The translations under genes were made by a program, and so were the position numbers. Under the pieces are notes generated by a model, which made no database searches, was not told the origin of the DNA, and saw only the letters and a list, made by a program, of their open reading frames with translations. Below, in pieces: positions 37,781-46,840 of a stretch of DNA of 64,000 bases. Source of the DNA: Thioalkalivibrio sp. ALJ24 (GTDB lineage Bacteria > Pseudomonadota > Gammaproteobacteria > Ectothiorhodospirales > Ectothiorhodospiraceae). Numbering within the stretch: position 1 is the stretch's first letter; each line of letters begins with the position of its first letter. The stretch is taken from contig NZ_KB898729.1 in NCBI RefSeq assembly GCF_000377785.1, positions 62,001-126,000 of the forward strand, written 5' to 3'.

Positions 37781-38644
37781 TCAGGCCGGGGCCTGGCGCA
37801 CATCCAGACGCTCGCCCAACGGCAGCTCGATCTCGACTCCCACCGGCAGGTGATCGGAAAGGGCGACGTTATAGACCCGCATGTCGGAGACGTGCAGGTC
37901 CGGGGTCAGCAGGATATGGTCGAAGACACGCTGCGGATCCCAGGCGGGATAGGTGGCGGGACAGGCCATGGGTTCCATCAGCCCGGTGCGCGCGACCAGG
38001 CGGCGGATCTCGGGGCTGTCCTGCTGGCAGTTCAGATCGCCCATCACCACCGCGTGCGGCTGGTCCTCGATCCGTTCGGCAACGTAATCCAGCTGCTGGC
38101 GACGCGCGCGCCGACTCAGTGCGAGGTGCAGCAGGAACAGCACCAGCTCCTCGCCGTTGCCCATCGCATATCGCGCTTCCACCGCCCCGCGTCCGGGCAA
38201 CGGCCCCGGCAGGCTGTGCATCTGCACATGCACCGGCTCGACCCGCGAGAACAGCGCGAGCGAATGCTTGGCGATCTGACCCAGGTCGCGGTTGATACGG
38301 GTGTAGGCGTGCGGGAACTCGGCGCGTTCCGACAGCCAGTTCGAGAGATCCACGAAGCGCGAACGCAGGCTGCCACCATCCAGCTCCTGCACCCCGACGA
38401 TGTCGAAATCGCGGATGAAGCGGGCCACCCGCTCGAGGTTGGTCATGCGGCCCCCGTAGGGCAGCACGTGTTTCCAGCTGTTGGTCACGTAATGATGCAG
38501 GCGCGACGAGTGGATCCCGACCTGGGCGTTGAAGCTCAGCAGGCGCAGCCGCTGCCCGCCTGATTCGGGCTGCCAGGTCAGTCCCTGGGTGGCTTCCGCG
38601 GCGGTTTCTTCCTCGCTGGCGCCGGAGGCGTGTTCCGTCATCAT
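37781..38644 (-). CDS. Endonuclease/exonuclease/phosphatase (EEP) family protein
   Basis: 287 residues. The EEP fold is shown by RLLSFNAQVGIH (Asn), DIVGVQELDGGS (metal Glu), AVVMGDLNCQQDS (Asp-Asn) and ALSDHLPVGVEI (Asp-His). The N-terminal 30 residues are disordered and Glu/Thr-rich. Members include phosphodiesterases, nucleases and lipid phosphatases, so the substrate is open. Two ATGs in a row (38644, 38641) precede the gene. It lies 40 bases downstream of the acetolactate synthase gene on the same strand. Confidence 0.85.
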   Translation of the reverse strand: MMTEHASGASEEETAAEATQGLTWQPESGGQRLRLLSFNAQVGIHSSRLHHYVTNSWKHVLPYGGRMTNLERVARFIRDFDIVGVQELDGGSLRSRFVDLSNWLSERAEFPHAYTRINRDLGQIAKHSLALFSRVEPVHVQMHSLPGPLPGRGAVEARYAMGNGEELVLFLLHLALSRRARRQQLDYVAERIEDQPHAVVMGDLNCQQDSPEIRRLVARTGLMEPMACPATYPAWDPQRVFDHILLTPDLHVSDMRVYNVALSDHLPVGVEIELPLGERLDVRQAPA

Positions 38645-38684
38645 CGCGCGGTCCTCCTCCCGTTGTCCGTTACGGGACGCGTAT

Positions 38685-40331
38685 TCAGAAGGGACAGACG
38701 AGATCCCCCAGACGTTCCGTGAGTTTGAGGTTCTCCGAATAGTCTACCGGACAGTCAATGACGGTCACCCCCGGGCGGTTCAGCGCCCCGCGCAGGGCCT
38801 CCTCCAGGCTGTCGCCCGGCTGGATGCGGATGCCCTCGGCGCCGAACGAACGGGCGAGGGCGACGAAATCGGGATTGCCGAAGTCCACCGAGGCCTTGCG
38901 CCCGTATTCGCGGACCTGTTTCCACTCGATCAGACCATAGGCGCTGTCGTTCCACACCAGCACCACAAAGCTCTGCCCCAGGCGCACCGCGGTCTCCAGC
39001 TCCTGGACGTTCATCAGGAACCCGGCGTCCCCGGTAACCGCGACCACCTGACGTTCCGGGTCCAGGGCCGCAGCGGCGATCGCTCCCGGCAGCGCGATGC
39101 CCATGCTGGCGAAGCCGTTGGAGATCAGGCAGGTATTCGGCAGTTCGCAGCGGAACATGCGCGCCATCCACAGCTTGTGGGCGCCCACGTCACTGATCAC
39201 CACCGCATCCAGCGCGGCCGCGGTGCGCAGGTCCCAGATGATCTTCTGCGGCTTCATCGGCACACCGCGATCTTCGCGGTGCTCGTTCATGTCCTCGATC
39301 AGCATCTGCCTCAGCGGCCGCAGCACGGTCTCCTCGCGCGGACTGACGCGCGAGGCCAGATCGCGCAGGCAGCTTTCGAGGTCGCCGATCACTTCGGCGC
39401 GGACATCGTAATGCCCGTCGATCTCCGCCGGGGAGGCGTCGATATGGATCAGAGTGCACTCGCCTTCCGGATGCCACAGGGACGGGGGATATTCGACCAG
39501 GTCGTAACCGATGCACAGGATCACGTCCGCGCGGTCGAATCCGAAATGCACGTAGTCGCGACTCTGCAGCCCCACGCTGCCCAGCGCGAGCGGGTGCCGG
39601 AACGGCAGCACGCCCTTGGCCATGAAGGTATTGGCGACCGGGATGTTCAGGGTGGCGGCGAAATGCGCCAGGGCTTCGCTGGCGCCCGAGCGGATGACCC
39701 CGTTGCCGGCCAGGATCAGCGGATGGCGGGCGTTCTCCAGCAGCCGCGCGGCGGCCGCCAGCGAAGCCTCGGCGGGCACCGCCGGGGCACCGGAATGCAC
39801 CGGCAGCGGCGCCTCCGGACAGGGCTGAGAGGCGACGTTCTCCGGTAGCTCGATGAAGCTGGCGCCCGGCTTGCCCCCCTCGGCCCACTTGAAGGCCTTG
39901 CGCACGACCTCGGGCAGGATCTCCGGCTCGACCACGCTGGAGGCGTATTTGGTCACCGGACCGAACAGGCCCCGCAGGTCCAGGACCTGATGGGATTCCT
40001 TGTGCAGGCGGTGGGTGCTGGCCTGGCCGGCGATGGCCACCAGCGGGGCGTGGTCCATGTTGGCATCGGCCACGCCGGTGATCAGGTTGGTCGCGCCCGG
40101 CCCCAGGGTCGCCATGCAGACCCCGGCCCGGCCGGACAGCCGGCCGTGGACGTCGGCCATGAAGGCCGCACCCTGTTCGTGGCGAGTGGTGATGAACTGG
40201 ATGGGCGAGTCCTCGAGCGCATCGAGGACCGCCATGTTTTCCTCACCGGGCAGGCCGAACACCCGTTCGACCCCTTCCTGCTCCAGGCACTGCACCAGCC
40301 GCCCGGCGGTGGTAGGGACGGGTTCGGACAT
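38685..40331 (-). CDS. Thiamine-diphosphate acetolactate synthase-type enzyme
   Basis: 548 residues in three ThDP-enzyme domains. FGLPGEENMAVLDALED and the catalytic Glu in TTRHEQGAAFMAD are in the N-terminal domain. ThDP/Mg binding is GDAGFLMNVQELETA with NDSAYGLIEWKQ. It condenses two pyruvates to acetolactate in characterised relatives. No small regulatory subunit or ilvC lies nearby, so a stand-alone catabolic (AlsS-like) enzyme, or another ThDP lyase, is more likely than the biosynthetic IlvB. It follows dsbA by 13 bases. Confidence 0.88.
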   Translation of the reverse strand: MSEPVPTTAGRLVQCLEQEGVERVFGLPGEENMAVLDALEDSPIQFITTRHEQGAAFMADVHGRLSGRAGVCMATLGPGATNLITGVADANMDHAPLVAIAGQASTHRLHKESHQVLDLRGLFGPVTKYASSVVEPEILPEVVRKAFKWAEGGKPGASFIELPENVASQPCPEAPLPVHSGAPAVPAEASLAAAARLLENARHPLILAGNGVIRSGASEALAHFAATLNIPVANTFMAKGVLPFRHPLALGSVGLQSRDYVHFGFDRADVILCIGYDLVEYPPSLWHPEGECTLIHIDASPAEIDGHYDVRAEVIGDLESCLRDLASRVSPREETVLRPLRQMLIEDMNEHREDRGVPMKPQKIIWDLRTAAALDAVVISDVGAHKLWMARMFRCELPNTCLISNGFASMGIALPGAIAAAALDPERQVVAVTGDAGFLMNVQELETAVRLGQSFVVLVWNDSAYGLIEWKQVREYGRKASVDFGNPDFVALARSFGAEGIRIQPGDSLEEALRGALNRPGVTVIDCPVDYSENLKLTERLGDLVCPF

Positions 40332-40344
40332 GCGCCCTCGCGGC

Positions 40345-40974
40345 TCAGCCGCGCGCTTCGGTGATCAGGTGGTCGACGATCTCCAGCATCTGCTCGTGAC
40401 TGGTGGTCATGCTGGCAGAGACCACCGCCTCTCCGTTGACCACCATGGACGGCACACCCTCCAGGCGGTACTCGCGCACGCGTTCGCCGGAGCGCCCGAC
40501 CTTGCGCGCCACCTCTTCCGAGCGCATCGCCTCGCGGAAGGCATCGGCATCCTGGTCCATCTGGTTCACGAAACGCAGGATCGCGCTCTCCGAACGCATC
40601 TCCCGCCCCTGCTCGTGGATCGCGTCGTAGAAGGGCTGGTGGATGGCGTCCACGATATCCAGTTTCTCTGCCGCGTAATAGACCCGCGCGTGCAGCGCCC
40701 AGACGTCGTTCATCGGAGCCGGCATATATTCGAATTCGATGTCGTCGGACCGGCTGGCCTTCCATTCCTTCAGCAAGGGCTCGAACGAATAGCAGTGCGG
40801 GCAGCCGTACCAGAAGGCCTCGACCACCTTGATCCGCCCTTCATCCAGCCCGTAGTCCACCGGAGAATCCAGGCGCATGAAGTTGCGCCCCTCGGCGAAA
40901 TCGGCCAGCAGGCGGCCGGACGCCAGCATGGCGCCCGTACCGGCCAGGGTTCCCAGAAACTGGCGACGCTTCAT
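40345..40974 (-). CDS. dsbA: DsbA family thiol:disulfide oxidoreductase
   Basis: 209 residues. The thioredoxin-fold active site is FWYGCPHCYSF (C58/C61), with the DsbA helical insertion between and the cis-proline loop EGVPSMVVNG. The N-terminus MKRRQFLGTLAGTGAMLASG carries RRQFLG, close to a twin-arginine motif, so export could be by Tat. DsbA makes periplasmic disulfides, including in apocytochromes. The start overlaps the stop of ccsB (ATGA), which ties it to cytochrome c assembly. Confidence 0.92.
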   Translation of the reverse strand: MKRRQFLGTLAGTGAMLASGRLLADFAEGRNFMRLDSPVDYGLDEGRIKVVEAFWYGCPHCYSFEPLLKEWKASRSDDIEFEYMPAPMNDVWALHARVYYAAEKLDIVDAIHQPFYDAIHEQGREMRSESAILRFVNQMDQDADAFREAMRSEEVARKVGRSGERVREYRLEGVPSMVVNGEAVVSASMTTSHEQMLEIVDHLITEARG

Positions 40975-42146
40975 CACAGTTCTCCGTAGGAGTGCAGACC
41001 GGACAGGAACATGTTCACGCCCAGGAAGGTGAAGGTCGTGACGAACAGGCCGATGACCGCCCACCAGGCCATGACCGGACCGCGCCAGCCTTTAGTGAAG
41101 CGCATGTGCAGCCAGGCGGCGTAGGTCAGCCACAGGATCAGGCTCCAGGTCTCCTTCGGGTCCCAGGTCCAGTAACCGCCCCAGGCCTCGGCCGCCCACA
41201 TCGCACCCAGCACGGTGGCGATGGTGAAGAACGCGAAGCCGATCGCGATCGACTTGTACATCACCCCGTCCAGCGCATCCTTGCCCGGGATGCGGGCCAG
41301 GACACGGGAGTCCGGACGGGTGCGTTCCATGCGATGGCGCACCAGATAGGCCACGCCCAGCATCGCCGCGATCGCGAATCCGCCGTAACCGACGAAGTTG
41401 GTCGGCACGTGGATCTTCATCCACCAGCTGTTGAGCGCCGGGACCAGCGGTTCGACCAGGTGCGCATCACGATCGAACATGTACCACAGCAGGAAGGTGG
41501 TGGAGGCCGCGACCACCAGCATCACGAAGGCCCCCATGCCGCGCTGGCCGGTACGCTGTTCGTAGTACAGGTACATCAGCGCGATCATCGCGACCATGAG
41601 CACGAACACCTCGTAGAGGTTGGCGACCGGGATGTAGCCCCAGCTCGGGTCGTGCAGGTAGATCTCGCGCCAGCGCACCATCAGGGCCATCAGGCCCGCA
41701 CCCGCCGCGATCCAGGCGAAGGCGGCGCCAACCCGGTAGGGGAAGTCGGAGCGCGTGAACAGACCCAGGGCGTAGGCGACCGTGGACAGGTAGACCATCA
41801 CGCTCATCCACATCACCCCGGCCTGGCCGGAACCGATGTAGTTGAGCCAGAAGACACTCTCGCCACGGGCGAGGTCATCCCCGTACAGCCACACCCCGAA
41901 CAGTGACAGGGCGGCGACAATGATGGAGAACAGCTGCCAGGATCGCCAGAACCACCCCAGCCAGGCGCTCATGCCCGCCGCCAGGATCAGCCCGCCGGTA
42001 TCGTAGCGGTCCATCATGTGGCCATACATCGCGTAAGCGGTGACCGCCACCGCGAGGACCAGGGCCATGTAGGCCCAGTCCCGCAGAAGGATCCGCTGGA
42101 AGAGTCCGGGCCGTTCGAAATCCAGAGCCTCGTGGGGTACTGACAT
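40974..42146 (-). CDS. ccsB: Cytochrome c biogenesis protein CcsB/ResC (System II haem handling)
   Basis: A 390-residue inner-membrane protein with about ten helices. The haem-binding WWD-type motif reads WAAEAWGGYWTWDPKETW (about residues 310-327). Conserved histidines lie in MKIHVPTNF and near the end in SGLHSYGEL. With ResB it carries haem to the outer face and ligates it to CXXCH apocytochromes. The ATG at 42146 (MSVPHEALDFERPG) was chosen over an extension of 32 codons that looks random. It overlaps dsbA at ATGA and follows resB by 26 bases. Confidence 0.95.
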   Translation of the reverse strand: MSVPHEALDFERPGLFQRILLRDWAYMALVLAVAVTAYAMYGHMMDRYDTGGLILAAGMSAWLGWFWRSWQLFSIIVAALSLFGVWLYGDDLARGESVFWLNYIGSGQAGVMWMSVMVYLSTVAYALGLFTRSDFPYRVGAAFAWIAAGAGLMALMVRWREIYLHDPSWGYIPVANLYEVFVLMVAMIALMYLYYEQRTGQRGMGAFVMLVVAASTTFLLWYMFDRDAHLVEPLVPALNSWWMKIHVPTNFVGYGGFAIAAMLGVAYLVRHRMERTRPDSRVLARIPGKDALDGVMYKSIAIGFAFFTIATVLGAMWAAEAWGGYWTWDPKETWSLILWLTYAAWLHMRFTKGWRGPVMAWWAVIGLFVTTFTFLGVNMFLSGLHSYGEL

Positions 42147-42172
42147 GGGGTGTTCCTCCGACTGCGTGCGAC

Positions 42173-44263
42173 TTATTCGTTCTTGCTGGACGCAGAATCC
42201 GTGGTGTCGCTGTCGCCAACGTTCTTCTGCTCGATGATCCACCGTTTAAGATGCGCAAAGCGCTTCTCGAATTCCACCCGGTGGCGGTTGCTGGTACCGG
42301 CCATTACCACCTGCGTGCCGGTGCCGTTGTCCGCGGGGCGGGCCATCACCCAGACCCGCTGGTAGGACACGTAGAACATCAGGAAGATCCCGATGATCAG
42401 CATCAGGCTGCCTGCATAGACGGTGCTCTCGCCCGGCGCCTTCGCGATCTGCAGGCCGGAGGCCTCGCGATGTTCGAAGTCGTCCAGGCGGAAGAAATAC
42501 GGCGAGCCGTAGAAGTGGATCGCGTTGATCGCGGAGACCGCGTCCTCCAGCCAGCGTTGTTCGGCCTCGGTGATCGCGACCACACCCTCTTCCTCGAGCA
42601 CCTCCATGTACAGGCTCTGCAGACCGGCGTTGAGCACCTGGAACAGCAGGCCGCCCATCTGCTCGCGCTGGCCCTCGGGGATGCGCTCCTCGATCGCGGC
42701 ATCCACCGCGGGGTATCCCCCCTCGGCGAAGGTCTGCATCAGCATGGCGACGGTGCGTGCGATCGCCTGCTGACCCCCTTCACCGCCCATCAGGTCTCCC
42801 GAGTTGCGCGCGGACCTTTCGGCCACCGCCATGCGTACTTCCGGGTCGTGGAGCATGGTCAGGTAGGTACGGAACCGGTCCATGGAGTCGTCGGCATCCG
42901 CCGGGATGAACAGATAGGAGAACTCCTGCGCCGGGCTCTCGCGCACGCCGCTGAGGAAATACTTGGCGCCTTCCTGCGGTATCGGGTTCTGGTAGTTGCG
43001 GTAGTAAAGACCCGCACCGGTCTCGTCGACCAGGCGCATATCCACCCGCGGGCCGAGGAACACGTTTACTTCCTCGCCTTCCTCGTCGAGCAGTCGCTGG
43101 GTGTTCACCTTGGAGAAGTCGATGAATTCGAGGGTCAGCTGACGGCCATCCGGGGTCGGGATCTCGCGCTCGTCAAACACCCGTCCCGGGAAGTCCACGC
43201 CCCGCAGGGCGCCGGGGCCCAGCGGGACCGCCTCCATCTCGACGCGCGTGCCGCCGTCGGCGAAGCTGGACTGATAGATCGCGTAGCCGTTGTAGATCAG
43301 CGGGTCATTCACGCTGATGGTCGTCTCGTAGGGCTCGTCGCGCTCCGGGTCATGGATCACCAGGTCGCTCTCGTAGGACTGCTCGGCACCGGTGGAGAAG
43401 CGCTCGATGCGGAACTCCTTGAGCTCGACGCGGAACGGCAGGTCCTGAACCAGGTAGCCCTCGCGCACCGGCAGGAACACCACGTTGGCCGACGCCCCCT
43501 CGGGGATCTCCACACTGCCACGGAACGAGGGATTGCTGACCGGAACGCGCGAAATCTCGGGAACCTGGGATTCCGGGATGGAACGGGTCTCGATCTCGAC
43601 GTTGCCCATCCATTCGTTGACCTTGAGCAGGAACTGGCCGTCCACCAGCGCGCCGACACAGATGACCACGATGCCGACGTGCGTCAGCACATACCCCAGC
43701 CGGTTCCAGCGGCCCTTCATCGCGGCCACCACGGTTTCGCCGTCGCGGGTCTTCTCGCGCGCCCGGAAACCCTGTGCCTTGAGCACGCGGCGCGTGTGGG
43801 CGAGGAAATCTTCCTGCGACTGATCCAGCTCTCCCGACGCGCTGCTGGGGAACGAACGCAGGGATTTCTCCTTCACCTGCAGGTTGTAACGGCGCAGATC
43901 CTTGAGGATGCCGGGCGCCTGACGATAGACGCAGACGGCGGTGGAGACCACCAGGAAGGCCACCACCAGCAGGAACCAGGTGGCCGAATACACCTGGTAG
44001 AGCCCCATGCCGGCAAAGATCTCGTGCCAGAAGGGGCCGAACTGGATCAGGTATTCGGTGTAGGGCTCGTTCTGCACCAATACGGTGCCGATCACGGAGG
44101 CGATGGCCAGCGCCACCAGCAACGTGATCGCGAGGTTCATCGAGCCGAGGAACTCGACCAGGATCCGGGAACGCCGCGGGGGTCGGGCCTGACCGCGGGA
44201 CGAGGAGGAGCCCGACGGACTGGGGTTTTCGGACTTGCCGGCGGACGAGTGGTGATCTGCCAT
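42173..44263 (-). CDS. resB: Cytochrome c biogenesis protein ResB/Ccs1 (System II)
   Basis: A 696-residue membrane partner of CcsB. Four helices are visible: about 42-62, 90-112, 180-200 and a last near 630-650. A large periplasmic domain lies between helices three and four. Recognisable are SMNLAITLLVALAIASVIGTVLVQNEP and ALVDGQFLLKVNEWMGN. The first 35 residues are Ser/Gly/Arg-rich and disordered. Length fits the proteobacterial ResB type. The ATG at 44263 is preferred to a TTG two codons earlier. Presence of System II in a gammaproteobacterium is less common than the Ccm system. Confidence 0.93.
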   Translation of the reverse strand: MADHHSSAGKSENPSPSGSSSSRGQARPPRRSRILVEFLGSMNLAITLLVALAIASVIGTVLVQNEPYTEYLIQFGPFWHEIFAGMGLYQVYSATWFLLVVAFLVVSTAVCVYRQAPGILKDLRRYNLQVKEKSLRSFPSSASGELDQSQEDFLAHTRRVLKAQGFRAREKTRDGETVVAAMKGRWNRLGYVLTHVGIVVICVGALVDGQFLLKVNEWMGNVEIETRSIPESQVPEISRVPVSNPSFRGSVEIPEGASANVVFLPVREGYLVQDLPFRVELKEFRIERFSTGAEQSYESDLVIHDPERDEPYETTISVNDPLIYNGYAIYQSSFADGGTRVEMEAVPLGPGALRGVDFPGRVFDEREIPTPDGRQLTLEFIDFSKVNTQRLLDEEGEEVNVFLGPRVDMRLVDETGAGLYYRNYQNPIPQEGAKYFLSGVRESPAQEFSYLFIPADADDSMDRFRTYLTMLHDPEVRMAVAERSARNSGDLMGGEGGQQAIARTVAMLMQTFAEGGYPAVDAAIEERIPEGQREQMGGLLFQVLNAGLQSLYMEVLEEEGVVAITEAEQRWLEDAVSAINAIHFYGSPYFFRLDDFEHREASGLQIAKAPGESTVYAGSLMLIIGIFLMFYVSYQRVWVMARPADNGTGTQVVMAGTSNRHRVEFEKRFAHLKRWIIEQKNVGDSDTTDSASSKNE

Positions 44264-44429
44264 GTTCAAACCTGCGTTGTACGCCCCGGAAAATGGAGGA
44301 GCGCGGTCGGGATTTCAATTTCCACGGTTTTTCTCGCGGCGGCCCCGTCGACGCTCGAATGCCGCGGGATCAGACGCCCCGCAATCCGACTTCATTCCCC
44401 GGAAGAGGTTCCCCCCGGCTGCCGGGCAC

Positions 44430-44463
44430 GAAAAAGGGGGCGACCCCCGCCGCCCCCCTTTTC
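44430..44463. terminator. Terminator after cytochrome c4
   Basis: AAAAAGGGGGCG and its near-complement CGCCCCCCTTTTT form a 12-bp stem with one bulged C. The A/T ends act as U-tracts in both directions. It lies 47 bases after the cytochrome c4 stop and upstream of resB, so resB probably has its own promoter in the following 170 bases. Confidence 0.75.
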
Positions 44464-44509
44464 GCGTCTTCCGAAACCCGGTGCGCCATGCACCGGGACC
44501 GCGCCGAAA

Positions 44510-45133
44510 TCAGTTCGGCTGCAGTCCGGCCATGTACTGCGCCACGGCTTCCATGTCCTCGTCGCTCATGTTGCGCAGGATCCCGCGCATCATCTGGCCG
44601 GCGTCGTTGCTCCGCTCGCCGTCGCGGAAATACTGCAGCTGATCCAGATTGTAGGTCGCGTGCTGACCGGCGACCTTCGGGAACATCGCTTCGGGGTTGC
44701 CCTGGCCTTCGGCACCGTGGCAGGCGATGCAGGCGGCAACGCCGTCGGACGGGATACCGCCGCGGTAGATCTGCTCGCCACGCTCGACCAGCTCTTCGTC
44801 GGCCGTCTCGTAAGTTGGTTCTTGTTCGGCGTAGAACGCAGCGAGATCCTTCATGTCCTGCTCGCTGAGATCGGCGACCTCGCCCGCCATCAGGTCGTTG
44901 TGCCGCAGCTCGCCTTCCTGGAAGTCCTTCAGCTGCTTGACGGTGTACTTCGGATGCTGCCCGGCCAGCTTCGGCCACTCGGGGTTGGTGCTGTTGCCGT
45001 CGGCCTGGTGACAGGCGGCGCAGGACTGCGAAAGCTCCTGACCACGCTGGGGATCGCCCGCCTGGGCCGCCGAAAGCGGGAGCAGCAGGGAGACGGACAG
45101 GGCAGCAAAGAGAGCGGAAAACTTGTGGTTCAT
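44510..45133 (-). CDS. Diheme cytochrome c4
   Basis: 207 residues with a signal peptide (MNHKFSALFAALSVSLLLPLSAAQA). Two class I haem domains carry CAACHQADG and CIACHGAEG, with axial methionines expected in NDLMAGEVADLSEQDM and GQMMRGILRNMSDEDM. The two-domain arrangement and the GILRNMSDEDMEAVAQYMAGLQ terminus are typical of cytochrome c4, an electron donor to terminal oxidases in the periplasm. It is upstream of the System II maturation genes. The gene is divergent from engB across 148 bases, which contain TTATAG-type promoter elements. Confidence 0.95.
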   Translation of the reverse strand: MNHKFSALFAALSVSLLLPLSAAQAGDPQRGQELSQSCAACHQADGNSTNPEWPKLAGQHPKYTVKQLKDFQEGELRHNDLMAGEVADLSEQDMKDLAAFYAEQEPTYETADEELVERGEQIYRGGIPSDGVAACIACHGAEGQGNPEAMFPKVAGQHATYNLDQLQYFRDGERSNDAGQMMRGILRNMSDEDMEAVAQYMAGLQPN

Positions 45134-45281
45134 GGTGGAGAATCTCCTGCTTGTATATGCGTGCCGGGCCTCGACCCGTTCCTTGTGCCCCGTGTAGAAG
45201 GGCGATCAGAATCAGGGGCGCAGTTTATAGCACAACCCCACGTAAGCCACAAAAGTTTCCCACCGTCCCACTCGGACCAGG

Positions 45282-45926
45282 ATGATTTCGATCATGCAAC
45301 CGCGTTTTCGTGAAACCGCCTTTTCGCACGGGGTCTCGCGCCTCGATCAGCTCCCCGACGACCGCGGGATCGAGATCGCCTTTGCCGGGCGCTCCAACGC
45401 CGGCAAGTCCAGCGCGCTCAACCGCCTGTGCGGGCGCAAGGGGCTCGCACGGGTCGGCCGCACGCCCGGCCGCACCCAGGAGATCAACGTGTTCACCCTG
45501 CCGCCGGCGGAAGACTGGCGGCTGATCGACCTGCCCGGCTATGGCTACGCCAGGGTCTCCGCGAAACAGCGCGAACACTGGGACCGCCTGCTGGGCGGCT
45601 ACCTGCAGAAACGCCAGTGCCTGGCCGGGCTGGTGCTGATCATGGACGTGCGCCGGCCGCTCACCGAACTGGACTGGCAGATGCTGGATTGGGCCGGGGC
45701 GCGACGCCTGCACTGCGTGCTGACCAAGGCCGACAAGGTGTCCCGTCAGGAGGCGCAGCGCCAGTTGCATGCCGCGCACGCGCGCCTGGAAGAGGCGGGG
45801 ATCGACGCATCGCTGCAGACCTTTTCGGCCCTCAAGGATCAGGGGGTGGAGGATCTGCGCGGGCTGCTGACCGAGTGGATCGAGGAAGAAGGCGAGAACA
45901 CGGCCATGCCGGATCAGACGGCCTGA
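45282..45926 (+). CDS. engB: Ribosome biogenesis GTPase EngB/YihA/YsxC
   Basis: A 214-residue GTPase needed for large-subunit assembly. G motifs are GRSNAGKSS (G1), GRTQ (G2), DLPGYGYA (G3), TKADK (G4) and SALK (G5). The start is uncertain: ATG 45282 (MISIMQPRF) has AGG next to it, whereas ATG 45294 (MQPRFRETAF) has AGGA about 11 bases upstream and an E. coli-like N-terminal length. It is monocistronic; a set of hairpins follows the stop. Confidence 0.95.
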   Translation: MISIMQPRFRETAFSHGVSRLDQLPDDRGIEIAFAGRSNAGKSSALNRLCGRKGLARVGRTPGRTQEINVFTLPPAEDWRLIDLPGYGYARVSAKQREHWDRLLGGYLQKRQCLAGLVLIMDVRRPLTELDWQMLDWAGARRLHCVLTKADKVSRQEAQRQLHAAHARLEEAGIDASLQTFSALKDQGVEDLRGLLTEWIEEEGENTAMPDQTA

Positions 45927-45976
45927 ACGGCCCGGTCCGGACGCCACTCGAGGAACCGGCCAGTCGGGAAGCCGAT

Positions 45977-46013
45977 AAAAAAGTGCCCCGATCCCGGGGA
46001 GGAGGATCGGGGC
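45977..46013 (-). terminator. Strong terminator of the SCO operon
   Basis: GCCCCGATCC (45985-45994) pairs with GGATCGGGGC (46004-46013) in a perfect 10-bp stem with a 9-base loop. On the minus strand it is followed by six U residues (A-run at 45977-45982). It ends minus-strand transcripts from the SCO genes and may also stop engB read-through by the hairpin alone. Confidence 0.8.
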
Positions 46014-46019
46014 AACCAC

Positions 46020-46089
46020 GACCTCGACAGGGGGAGGCGAGGTCTGCCCGCTCAGGGAGAGAAGCGGGGAGCGCCAGGCCATGGCGCTC
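46020..46089. repeat. Two further hairpins in the engB-SCO gap
   Basis: GACCTCG/CGAGGTC (46020-46044, 11-base loop) and GAGCGCCA/TGGCGCTC (46069-46089, 5-base loop) lie next to the terminator at 45985-46013, making three inverted repeats in about 105 bases. No gene is seen in 45927-46176. Their role is unknown. Confidence 0.6.
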
Positions 46090-46176
46090 GTCAATTCAGA
46101 CGATAGTGGCGCGGTGAAGTTCCCGGCCGATTCGCTCGTAACCGGAAGATTTTCACATCCTGCGATGCGCCCGGGC

Positions 46177-46815
46177 TCAGCTGTCCCGCGCGTGCTCCTC
46201 GACGGTCCGAACCAGCTCGTCCGCCGGGGTCCCGTGGGGGTGGATCTCGAGCAGGTCGCCTTCGGGGCCGACCAGATAGGTCGACGAACTGTGGTCGATC
46301 ACGTAGCCCATGGCCGACTCGCTTTCGGTCCGTTCGTAGAACACGCCGTACTGCTCCACCGCCGGCTCGAGGTCTTCGTGCGATCCGGTGGCGCCCTGAA
46401 TGGCCGCGTGGAAATGGTCGGTGTACTCGGCCAGGTGCTCGCGGTCGTCGCGCTCCGGATCCACGCTCACGAAGACCGCGCGGACCTGCCCTTCGAGGTC
46501 ATCCGGCAGCCGGTTCAGGGCCTGACCGATCCACCCGAGACTGACGGGACAGGCATCGGGGCACGAGGTGTAACCGAAATAGAGCCACACGTACTGCCCC
46601 TCGAAGTCCCGCAGATCGAAGCCCTCGTCACCTGCAGTGGAAACCGGCAGCTCGAACGGCCCGCCGCTCACCCGCTCCGCCACCGGGATATCCTCATGAC
46701 TCGCGGCCTCGCCAGAGGGTGGTTCCCCCGGGGCAAGCCAGACATAGATCAGGAGGGCGGCCGCGGCGATGGCGGCCAGGATCCACAGGGTGGTCGTGAC
46801 GGAAAGTCGGGACAC
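46177..46815 (-). CDS. SCO1/SenC/PrrC family copper chaperone
   Basis: 212 residues, anchored by an N-terminal helix (about 10-26) with the thioredoxin-like domain in the periplasm. Copper ligands are GYTSCPDACP (C85, C89) and H175 in YVIDHSSSTYLVG. SCO proteins insert copper into the CuA site of cytochrome oxidase or act as thiol reductases. The gene preceding it (25-base gap) encodes another anchored periplasmic protein. The acidic stretch after the helix (EAASHEDIPVAERV) is a linker. A strong terminator follows. Confidence 0.93.
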   Translation of the reverse strand: MSRLSVTTTLWILAAIAAAALLIYVWLAPGEPPSGEAASHEDIPVAERVSGGPFELPVSTAGDEGFDLRDFEGQYVWLYFGYTSCPDACPVSLGWIGQALNRLPDDLEGQVRAVFVSVDPERDDREHLAEYTDHFHAAIQGATGSHEDLEPAVEQYGVFYERTESESAMGYVIDHSSSTYLVGPEGDLLEIHPHGTPADELVRTVEEHARDS

Positions 46816-46840
46816 GGTACGGATTCCTCGGTTCGGTTGA

